NCBI RefSeq assembly: GCF_000526995.1
Contig: NZ_AZUI01000001.1
Location: forward strand, 5,498,001 to 5,562,000
Direction of reading: 5' to 3'
Length of the DNA: 64,000 bases
DNA from: Lacrimispora indolis DSM 755
GTDB lineage: Bacteria; Bacillota; Clostridia; Lachnospirales; Lachnospiraceae
Both the position numbers and the translations under genes were made by a program. Of the stretch, positions 56,950 through 64,000 are shown piece after piece (within the stretch, counting starts at the first letter, position 1; every line of letters begins with the position of its first letter). Under the pieces are notes generated by a model, which worked only from the letters and a program-made list of their open reading frames with translations, did not search any database and was not told the DNA's origin.

Positions 56950-57282
56950 TGTATTCCCTCCTGATTTGAATTTGTTTTCAGTAAACCGCGCATTTTTTAC
57001 ATGTGATTTACCATATCTGAATTATAACCCCTGACTGTTTTTTTAAGAATGGAATTTATCTAATAAAATATTCACTTTTTATTCACATTTCTTTCACACT
57101 TTGTTAAATCATGTATTTTTTTATGATTAGCAGTAAAATTTCTCTCTTGTATACAATATATCACTTTTTCACAAAAAACCACGCTGTTTTTCATTGACAT
57201 TTTACAATAAATAAGCTACCTTTGTAGATAATAAGTGCAGCAGCATTATGTTGCAATATATAAGGAAGGGGTAAGTTTTACC
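56950..57282. promoter_or_regulatory. Divergent promoter region between the second importer and its regulators
   Basis: An AT-rich stretch between the minus-strand lipoprotein gene and the plus-strand kinase gene. On the plus strand TTGACA (57194-57199) lies 17 bases before a weak TACCTT -10. On the minus strand a TATACA box near 57150-57155 follows a TTGTGA-like element, giving a tentative promoter for the importer. An operator for the AraC-type regulator is expected here but was not identified. Confidence 0.4.
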
Positions 57283-59160
57283 ATGTGGAAAATGTTTTTA
57301 CCAAAGACCATAAGAGGCAAAATCATGATTCTAACAGCCGCCGTTACCCTGTTAATCACTGTTCTTACTACAACGGTATGTTTCTCGGTTTTCCAGACTT
57401 TTTTAAGGAAAAATCAGATCCAGTCCGCGGAATTCAGCCTTCAGGTCGTAAGCAACAACATAACATCCGATATGAAGGATATCATCTATTTCAGCAAATG
57501 GTGCTGCTCCAACGGTGCCATTTTAGACTATCTGGAAGCCTTTCAGAATTATCAAAAGCTGCCCACACTCTCAACGGACCTGGAAAATTTACGCCCTACG
57601 GCCCTTTCCAGCCATAACCGCTTAAAAGAGGAATATTACTACAACCGGGCATACGAATACATGTCAAGGGTTATTATTTCCACAAATAATAAAAATAATT
57701 TCCTTCAAATGGCCGCGTTGGCCAACAACTCTTCCTCTTATGCGGCACGTATTATCAGCCAGACCGATTTTTTTCAAAAGCTTTATGATTCTAAAGATTA
57801 TTTATGGATCGGCTTTGTAAACGATCCCTTCTCCAGCATCAGCCGGGACCAGTACATTCCCATCGTCCGGCCTGTTTATGATGAATTCAGTACAGAAATC
57901 ATAGGCTGGACTTATGTGGAAATCTCCTCCCGCCTGTTTACCGATTACTTAGCACACTATCCCCTCCCTTCGGACAGCATGCTTTTTATTACCATAGGAG
58001 GGAAGTCCTACAGCTTAAAGTCCGGTGGATGGCAGGAGATCGGGACACCCTATACGGATCCGGTGCAATTAACCAAAAGTGATTCCTTATCCAAAGGCAC
58101 CCGGGTTCTGTCCGTTACTATGGACGATGGAAAAAAAAGGATCCTGGTGGAGCGCCCGGTGGAGGGAATGGAAGGCTGGAGCTTAACCAATGTTCTCTCC
58201 GAGCAGCAGTTTGGTCAGCAGAAGCTGCTGTATACCCTTTTAATCTTCGCCATCTGTCTCACCATCGTTTCCCTTGGGGTCTTGCTGGCCTTTCTCTTAA
58301 ACAGGATCATCATGGAGCCCATTCACAGGCTCAGCGGCAAGATAGCCGATATATCGGCCGGAGATTTTTCCAGGGACAATTCCATCGAATGGAACCATGA
58401 ATTGGGACAGGTCGGCCGGGGCATCAACAGCATGTCAGAAAACATCGTCACGCTGATGGAAAAACGGGTGGATGATGAAAAGCAGAGAAAGGATCTGGAA
58501 TACCAGATTCTCCAGAGCCAGATCAATCCTCATTTTTTATACAATACCTTAAATTCCATCAAATGGATGGCCACCATCCAGAATGCCAGCGGAATCGCGG
58601 ATATGACCACTGCTCTGGCAAGGCTTCTTAAAAACGTATCTAAGGGAACCGCTTCCATGATTCCCTTAAGGGATGAGCTGGCTCTGGTAAAGGATTACTT
58701 TCTGATCCAGCAGTACCGGTACGGCGGCAGTGTAACCATAGAGTATTTCATTGAATCTGAAGCTTTATACGACTGCCAGATCCACCGCTTCACCCTGCAG
58801 CCTATCATTGAAAATGCCCTGTTCCATGGGATCGAGCCCACAGGAACCGCAGGAAAGATTACAGTGTCCGCCGAAACAACGGAAGGTTACCGGAAGAAAG
58901 CGCTGAAAATAAGCATAACGGACAACGGCATCGGCATGTCCCAGGAGGCTATCCGCAAGGTTCTTTGTGAGGAAGACGACAATCAGAACAAAACAGAATT
59001 TTTCCGGCACGTCGGCATCAGCAACGTGAATAAACGAATTAAGCACGACTTCGGCCCGGAATATGGCATCACCATAACAAGCAGGCCAGGCGAATTTACC
59101 ACTATGACCATCTTAATGCCTTACGTGCTTCATTCGGAAAAGAAATCAGCAGGAAGGTAA
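57283..59160 (+). CDS. Sensor histidine kinase (YesM-like), second pair
   Basis: 625 residues from ATG 57283 (MWKMFLPKTIRGKIMILT), where GGAAGGGG lies about 15 bases upstream. An in-frame GTG at 57235 would add 16 residues. Contains a transmembrane helix (MILTAAVTLLITVLTTTVCFSVF), a large extracellular sensing region (about 45-290), a second helix (LLYTLLIFAICLTIVSLGVLL), HAMP, and the phospho-acceptor His in QINPHFLYNTLNSIKW. The ATPase has ITDNGIGMSQEA. Its regulator gene follows 4 bp downstream. The ligand is probably a sugar. Confidence 0.94.
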   Translation: MWKMFLPKTIRGKIMILTAAVTLLITVLTTTVCFSVFQTFLRKNQIQSAEFSLQVVSNNITSDMKDIIYFSKWCCSNGAILDYLEAFQNYQKLPTLSTDLENLRPTALSSHNRLKEEYYYNRAYEYMSRVIISTNNKNNFLQMAALANNSSSYAARIISQTDFFQKLYDSKDYLWIGFVNDPFSSISRDQYIPIVRPVYDEFSTEIIGWTYVEISSRLFTDYLAHYPLPSDSMLFITIGGKSYSLKSGGWQEIGTPYTDPVQLTKSDSLSKGTRVLSVTMDDGKKRILVERPVEGMEGWSLTNVLSEQQFGQQKLLYTLLIFAICLTIVSLGVLLAFLLNRIIMEPIHRLSGKIADISAGDFSRDNSIEWNHELGQVGRGINSMSENIVTLMEKRVDDEKQRKDLEYQILQSQINPHFLYNTLNSIKWMATIQNASGIADMTTALARLLKNVSKGTASMIPLRDELALVKDYFLIQQYRYGGSVTIEYFIESEALYDCQIHRFTLQPIIENALFHGIEPTGTAGKITVSAETTEGYRKKALKISITDNGIGMSQEAIRKVLCEEDDNQNKTEFFRHVGISNVNKRIKHDFGPEYGITITSRPGEFTTMTILMPYVLHSEKKSAGR

Positions 59161-59164
59161 TTTT

Positions 59165-60781
59165 ATGACTAAACTATTAATTGTTGATGATGAACCTTTG
59201 GTTCAGATCGGATTAAAATCCATGATAAACTGGGCGGATTACGGCATTGAAATCTGCGGTACCGCCGTAAACGGTAAAAATGCTCTGGAAATGATAGCAG
59301 AATACTCACCGGAAATTGTCATTACCGATATCCGCATGCCCATCATGAACGGACTGGACTTAGCAAGGTCCTGCCGGGAAACATACGGTAAAATACCCCT
59401 GTTCATTTTTCTTACCAGCTACGAGGAATTTCAGCTCATCAAGGAAGCCATGTCCTATGAAGCGGTGGATTATCTAATCAAGCTGGAACTAAATGCCGAT
59501 TCCCTGTCCGAGGCAGCCAAAAAGGCCCTTTCCCGCCTGGAGACCCTTCAGGTTTCCATGGAATATAAGGATTCCGGCCGCCCTCTCCTGCAGAGCTATT
59601 ATGAAAAATTTTTCATGCGGCTCCTGCATAACCTCTTTGACAGCGAAGAACAGTTTGAGCTCCAGTCCAGGGATTTAAGACTGGATTTTTCGGAAAACTG
59701 TTATTTCACGGCCCTTTGCCAGATACGGGAGGAAGCCCGTAAGGATATGGATCACGGAAAGCTCATGAACCTCTATAACAGCGCTCTGCAAATGGCAAAG
59801 GAAATCATCGGCAGACATCTTCCCGCCTATGTGGTAAGCCTGGATATGAAACATTTTGCAGTGGTATTTCACCTTCCCGATCAGGCAGACTACCGGAAAG
59901 AGGCTGTTTTTAACGCATTTCGCAACGCAGCCGATATGATCCGCAACTATTTTAATGTGACCGTTCTCACAGGAATCGGAACTCCGGTCAGCCAGCCCAT
60001 GAAGATCAGCGAGTCCTATCAGGAAGCCCGCCAGGCCTTTGGGCGGACCTCCTCAGAACAGCCTGTCGTGATGTTCACCGGCAGTGATGCGGCCTCCATC
60101 CGCAACGCTTTCAACATTTCCGTATTTAAAAATGAAATAACCAAGGCATTTAATGAATTTGATACGGATATCTTATACCGCACTCTGACTGAAATCATTA
60201 GGCTGTTTGAAGCCCATCCCCTGCGTTTTTCCCAGGCTGCGGACGGGGCCTGCAACATCCTTTACCTGGCCCTCTCTCTTCTGCCTGACGGAGAAGAAAA
60301 TATGACGGAGATCTTTTCCTCCTACAGCGACAGCTACCGTTCCATTTACCGCTTTACCAATGTGGAGCAGATCGCAGAATGGATGACGATCTTCCGTGAC
60401 GGCCTTTGCGACGTTTTGCGGTCCAAACGGAAAACCTACAAAGCCCACGTCATCACCAATGTACAAAAATACATCAACAACCATATATCCGAAAAGCTCA
60501 CCTTAAACGAAGTGGCCGGAGTGTTCGGCCTAAGCCCCAATTATTTAAGCATCCTGTTTAAGAAGAACTGCCGGGTCGGTTTTTCAGAATACATTGCCCA
60601 GGCAAAGGTCAACCGGGCCAAAGCCCTCCTCATGGAACAGGACATGAAAATCTATGAGGCAGCCGATCAGCTGGGCTTTGAAAGCGCCTTTTATTTCAGT
60701 AAAGTATTTAAAAAAGTTACCGGGCTTTCTCCCCGGGAATTTATACAGCAAAATACCGTCAATCCTGACGAAAACAAATAA
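59165..60781 (+). CDS. Response regulator, AraC-type (YesN-like), second pair
   Basis: This 538-residue regulator has a receiver domain with acidic residues IVDDE (6-10), phospho-acceptor D55 in VITDIRMPIMNG and Lys in DYLIKLE. A long middle region follows, and a C-terminal AraC HTH begins near residue 425 (LNEVAGVFGLSPNYLSILFKK, then IYEAADQLGFESAFYFSKVFKK). It is coupled to the kinase upstream and 12 bp before the heparinase II/III-like gene. It probably activates both that gene and the divergent importer operon. Confidence 0.94.
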   Translation: MTKLLIVDDEPLVQIGLKSMINWADYGIEICGTAVNGKNALEMIAEYSPEIVITDIRMPIMNGLDLARSCRETYGKIPLFIFLTSYEEFQLIKEAMSYEAVDYLIKLELNADSLSEAAKKALSRLETLQVSMEYKDSGRPLLQSYYEKFFMRLLHNLFDSEEQFELQSRDLRLDFSENCYFTALCQIREEARKDMDHGKLMNLYNSALQMAKEIIGRHLPAYVVSLDMKHFAVVFHLPDQADYRKEAVFNAFRNAADMIRNYFNVTVLTGIGTPVSQPMKISESYQEARQAFGRTSSEQPVVMFTGSDAASIRNAFNISVFKNEITKAFNEFDTDILYRTLTEIIRLFEAHPLRFSQAADGACNILYLALSLLPDGEENMTEIFSSYSDSYRSIYRFTNVEQIAEWMTIFRDGLCDVLRSKRKTYKAHVITNVQKYINNHISEKLTLNEVAGVFGLSPNYLSILFKKNCRVGFSEYIAQAKVNRAKALLMEQDMKIYEAADQLGFESAFYFSKVFKKVTGLSPREFIQQNTVNPDENK

Positions 60782-60793
60782 GGAGTATTCATC

Positions 60794-62599
60794 ATGATCA
60801 CAGAACTTGCAAAAGACCAAAAGAAACCATTATCAAGCTTTACCCCCTTTCCCCAGGCCTCTGACCGGAGTTCCTGGGATTCTCTTCCGGAGGATCTTAA
60901 AAGCCGTCTCATTAAAAGCGGGGAAACCTTTTTAAACTTTGATTATCCTTCCCTGACCGCAGCAGATTATATGGAATTTACAAGAAATGGGAACAGAAGC
61001 CGTTTCCAGGACAAGCTGTTTTTAAGAAGGACTGTTCTGGATGCCCTGGTTCTGGCTGAATGTGCAGAATATAAAGGACGTTTCCTTGATGACATCATCA
61101 ACGGGCTTTATTTGATCTGTGAGGAAAATGCCTGGCAGCTTCCTGCCCACAATTCCTACATCCGGGATACTCCTCCCTTTATCCTTCCCGATGTCACCCG
61201 CCCTGTGATCGACCTCTTTGCAGCGGAAACAGCCGCAGTCCTGTCAGTGACGGAATATCTTTTAAGGCAGGAGCTTCTTTCCGTCACTCCCTTCCTTTCA
61301 AAGATGATCAATAAAAATCTTGATGAACGGATCTTCACTCCTTATCTTAACGAACATTTCTGGTGGATGGGTGATGGAGACAGCCATATGAACAACTGGA
61401 CGGTCTGGTGTACCCAGAACGTTCTTCTCTCCGCCTTTACAAGAGAACTTCCCCAGATCCAAAAGGAGAACATATTTCAAAAGGCATGCAAAAGCATTGA
61501 CTATTTTCTGGCAGAGTACGGGGAAGACGGCTGCTGTGACGAAGGAGCCCAGTATTACCGTCACGCCGGGCTTTGCCTGTTTAACTGCCTGGAGGTTTTA
61601 AACGGAATATCAGACAATGCCTTTCTCCCTGCATATGAGATCGGGAAAATCAAGAACATTGCTTCTTATATCCTGACCGCCCACATCGATGATGTCTATT
61701 ATGTGAACTTTGCTGACTGCTCTCCCATTGCCGGGCGGTGCGGAGCCAGGGAATTCCTGTTTGGCAGGCGGACCGGCAATAAGGAACTTATGTCCTTTGC
61801 CGCATGGGATTACCAAAACAGCGAAGATCCCTTAACAGCAGAGGAACATAACTTATTTTACCGCCTGCAGACAGTCTTTACCCATCAGGAAATGGTTTCC
61901 TTTGCCAAATCCCCCATTGTCCACCGGGATTTCTGGTATGAGAGCGCGGGACTTTTCATTGCCAGAGAGAGCCACCTTTATCTTGCAGTAAAAGCCGGAG
62001 ATAATGACGACAGCCATAACCACAATGATACGGGAAGCTTTACCATTTACAAGGATGGAAATCCCATGTTTATTGATGTGGGAGTGGAAACTTATACAAA
62101 GAAGACCTTTTCAAAAGACCGTTATGACATCTGGACCATGCAGTCCCGCTATCATAACCTCCCCACCTTTTTTGACGGAAAAACCCAGATCATGCAAAAG
62201 GATGGAGCTGATTACCGGGCGGAAAACGTGACCCACCAATTAGGAGCTTCTGACTGCCGGATCTCCATGGATTTAGCTGCCGCCTACCCGGATGAGCGGA
62301 TCAGATCTTATACCCGGAACGCTGTACTTAATAAGGGAAAGGAAATTATCATTTCCGATCACTATGAGGGGGATCTTCCATATCCGGTATTATCACTTAT
62401 GTTTTATGAGGAGCCGGTTGTAAATGGAGATACTGTTAAAGTAGGAAACTTAGGCAGTTTCCTCATTGAAGGTGCATCCAAAATACAAAAAGAGGTAATT
62501 CCCATCACCGATGAACGTCTGAAAATTTCATGGAAGCATGATGTATACCGGTTATTGGTCACCATGAAGAACAAAGATCTGGTTTTAACCATCCGGTAA
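60794..62599 (+). CDS. Heparinase II/III family protein
   Basis: The 601-residue protein has an alpha-toroid N-terminal half (about 60-340, for example NEHFWWMGDGDSHMNNWTVW) and a heparinase II/III-like beta-sheet domain (about 370-600) with the characteristic NDDSHNHNDTGSFTIYKDG and FIDVGVETYT. Members cleave uronic-acid polysaccharides by beta-elimination or act on oligosaccharides. No signal peptide, so it is cytoplasmic. Lyase action would make the unsaturated ends that the GH88 enzyme removes. It is co-transcribed with the second two-component pair; the start follows AAGGAG. Confidence 0.9.
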   Translation: MITELAKDQKKPLSSFTPFPQASDRSSWDSLPEDLKSRLIKSGETFLNFDYPSLTAADYMEFTRNGNRSRFQDKLFLRRTVLDALVLAECAEYKGRFLDDIINGLYLICEENAWQLPAHNSYIRDTPPFILPDVTRPVIDLFAAETAAVLSVTEYLLRQELLSVTPFLSKMINKNLDERIFTPYLNEHFWWMGDGDSHMNNWTVWCTQNVLLSAFTRELPQIQKENIFQKACKSIDYFLAEYGEDGCCDEGAQYYRHAGLCLFNCLEVLNGISDNAFLPAYEIGKIKNIASYILTAHIDDVYYVNFADCSPIAGRCGAREFLFGRRTGNKELMSFAAWDYQNSEDPLTAEEHNLFYRLQTVFTHQEMVSFAKSPIVHRDFWYESAGLFIARESHLYLAVKAGDNDDSHNHNDTGSFTIYKDGNPMFIDVGVETYTKKTFSKDRYDIWTMQSRYHNLPTFFDGKTQIMQKDGADYRAENVTHQLGASDCRISMDLAAAYPDERIRSYTRNAVLNKGKEIIISDHYEGDLPYPVLSLMFYEEPVVNGDTVKVGNLGSFLIEGASKIQKEVIPITDERLKISWKHDVYRLLVTMKNKDLVLTIR

Positions 62600-62839
62600 T
62601 TGAAGAAAGCAGAATTTTAATTATTTATGAACGGAGAATTATTACTTACAGTTGAAGTCTTGCAGCAAAATTTTTCAAGTATCAAATCCATAAATGCCTC
62701 AAATCAGCCAATAGATGACAGCCGTACAAGATATTGTCTATTGAGTTGTAGCACATTTTTTTCTTGATAATATAATGTAGTATACCATGATGGTATAACG
62801 AAATATTCCTAATTTATTAAGTAAAGTGGAGGCCACATC

Positions 62840-63379
62840 ATGAATGATCTTGATATGAGAATATGTGATTGCGAATGTGATGAATGCCAGGATTGTGCGT
62901 GCAACTGTAACTGCACATGCGAACGGCCCAAAAAGTACCTTAAACCCAACAGAACAATGTTAAAATGCGGCAGCCAAGGCAGCGTTAGCCTTCCAGTAGC
63001 AACGGTTGCCGGAGCAACTTTTACCTTGGCCACTGTAACCGTAGATTCAAAAGGCTTAAAAAACCCATGCATTAAATTTGAATTTGCAAGTAATATCGTG
63101 ACGACTGCTGCTGTTATCACTCTGAATTTCCAGATATTCAAACAGTGCAGAAACCAGCTGACTCCTATTCCCGTAGGATCGATCTGGACGTTCTCACGGC
63201 TTGTTGCTGTTACTGATAGTAACACCTTCTCCTTCTTCGTTTGCGATTGTGATACCTGCGGCGATGACTGCTGCACTTACAGCGTAGTCGCTACGGTTGC
63301 CGGCGTTGCTACGGTAGGCGTTACTGCCATTAACAATGCATCTCTTGCTGCAATCATCGTAGATAACGACTGCTTTTAA
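62840..63379 (+). CDS. DUF4489-type protein, cysteine-rich N-terminus
   Basis: The 179-residue protein has a striking cysteine-rich start (CDCECDECQDCACNCNC), then a DUF4489-like beta-rich domain (QGSVSLPVATVAGATFTLATV, then CIKFEFASNIVTTAAVI, then LNFQIFKQCRNQLTPIP). More cysteines follow in FFVCDCDTCGDDCC. This domain is found in clostridial spore-forming species, and a spore-coat or exosporium role is a guess. GTGGAGG precedes the ATG. A second paralogue follows 138 bp downstream. Confidence 0.8.
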   Translation: MNDLDMRICDCECDECQDCACNCNCTCERPKKYLKPNRTMLKCGSQGSVSLPVATVAGATFTLATVTVDSKGLKNPCIKFEFASNIVTTAAVITLNFQIFKQCRNQLTPIPVGSIWTFSRLVAVTDSNTFSFFVCDCDTCGDDCCTYSVVATVAGVATVGVTAINNASLAAIIVDNDCF

Positions 63380-63443
63380 TTCCAACTTTAAACGGTGGGT
63401 ACGAGGGGATGTTTGTCCAATAGCTGCATAAACTAACTTTTTT

Positions 63444-63489
63444 CATAGATAGGGTATTTGGCTGAACCAGGCTGAATGCTCTATCTATG
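63444..63489 (+). promoter_or_regulatory. 15-bp hairpin before the second DUF4489 gene
   Basis: CATAGATAGGGTATT pairs with AATGCTCTATCTATG (two G-U pairs) with a 16-base loop. It lies 10 bp upstream of the ribosome binding site. No T-run follows on the plus strand, so it may be an mRNA control or stability structure. Confidence 0.6.
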
Positions 63490-63517
63490 AGCATTCAAAT
63501 AAGGAGCTGGGGTCATT

Positions 63518-64000
63518 ATGTATAACCGCCTATTCAGTATGAGTATACCATGCCGTCCCAATTGTCCATATCATAATGCAGTAAACAGAAGCCCTCAGCC
63601 TGCTCCGCCAAAAAAAGACAACCACATCGAAAGTATTCAAAATATTCAAAAAAACACCTGTGAGCCTTCCCCTGGAAACCAGCTTTTATTAAAGAGTTCT
63701 GCTTTAGGAGGAATCATTTTACCTGAAAATACAGATAAGAACGCTACATATAACGTAGCTTCGCTTAACATGGATACATGCAGCTACAGGAACTTTTTGA
63801 TCCACTTCAATTTTTCCTGTAATATCGCCACCACCAATGCCCGCATGCATCTTAGATTTCAGCTGTTTAAGCGAGGAAGCGGCCAGACAATTTCCACACC
63901 TGTCAGTTCCAGTCTGGTTTACAGCAGAAATTCAGACAGCGGGGAAACAAATACCTTTTCTTTCACGGCTTATGACTGTGACTCCATGGGATGTAAGTGC
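63518..64000 (+). CDS. DUF4489-type protein, second paralogue, cut by window end
   Basis: ATG 63518 follows AAGGAGCTGGGG. The frame is open for 161 codons to the end of the window. The start is MYNRLFSMSIPCRPNCPYHN. Later SALGGIILPENTD and FLIHFNFSCNIATTNARMHL followed by RFQLFKRGSGQ match the DUF4489 pattern of the neighbour (IKFEFASNI, then LNFQIFKQC). The C-terminal end in view, TAYDCDSMGCKC, is cysteine-rich. It lacks the dense cysteine N-terminus of its neighbour. Probably a tandem duplicate under common control. Confidence 0.8.
   Translation, partial: MYNRLFSMSIPCRPNCPYHNAVNRSPQPAPPKKDNHIESIQNIQKNTCEPSPGNQLLLKSSALGGIILPENTDKNATYNVASLNMDTCSYRNFLIHFNFSCNIATTNARMHLRFQLFKRGSGQTISTPVSSSLVYSRNSDSGETNTFSFTAYDCDSMGCKC

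Noticed and set aside
62740..62820. Sporulation sigma-factor promoter before the first DUF4489 gene
   Set aside because: A GATAATATA box resembles a late sporulation -10, but no suitable -35 lies at the right distance.

Overview
The window looks like the chromosome of a low-to-mid-GC Clostridia, most likely a Lachnospiraceae member of the Lacrimispora/Hungatella kind. This is inferred from Gram-positive ribosome binding sites, two DUF4489-type proteins, yesM/yesN-like two-component pairs beside sugar ABC operons, and an RlmD-type methyltransferase with a GTG start. No rRNA, intact tRNA or CRISPR array was seen.

Region 1 (about 1-27.8 kb) is an AT-rich accessory island full of mobile DNA. It holds three near-complete insertion sequences: IS256-type at 1778-3140; IS21-type at 5863-8631 with a perfect 7-bp target duplication; and IS66 at 18686-21609 with a perfect 8-bp target duplication. 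It also holds an inverted pair of IS66 remnants and a decayed IS256 remnant. Between them lie defence-type genes: a Gabija-like pair (OLD ATPase/TOPRIM nuclease plus UvrD-like helicase, 13.2-16.9 kb), a frameshifted kptA next to it, an undescribed two-gene module with a PD-(D/E)XK nuclease (9.1-11.6 kb), a standalone protein resembling the N-terminal part of Mrr-type restriction enzymes (4.4-5.5 kb), a RhuM-like remnant, and two unknown roughly 400-residue proteins, one followed by a papain-like pseudogene. Two large serine recombinases, one wrecked and one intact, and a relic resembling the 3' end of ssrA (tmRNA) point to nested integration events. The intact recombinase at 26.5-27.8 kb sits at the edge of the island.

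Region 2 (27.9-40.5 kb) is ordinary chromosome, all on the minus strand: rlmD-type methyltransferase, a small membrane protein, pcrA, a patatin-like phospholipase, a heterodimeric ABC exporter, and small genes (DinB-like, MmcQ/YjbR, DUF3788, cupin, Nudix, heavy-metal-associated). The exporter is preceded by a 30-codon leader peptide and two terminators, which suggests ribosome-mediated attenuation like that of bmrCD. A five-unit array of about 52-bp palindromic repeats lies between pcrA and the patatin gene.

Region 3 (40.6-62.6 kb) is a polysaccharide-utilisation region with two parallel sets, each with one sugar ABC importer (lipoprotein plus two permeases, no ATPase) and one histidine kinase/AraC-type regulator pair. 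The enzymes are a GH2 beta-galactosidase, a GH88 unsaturated glucuronyl hydrolase, a DUF2264 protein and a heparinase II/III-like protein. None has an evident signal peptide, so imported uronic-acid-containing oligosaccharides are probably broken down in the cytoplasm.

Region 4 (62.8-64 kb) carries two tandem DUF4489-type genes, the second cut off by the window end.
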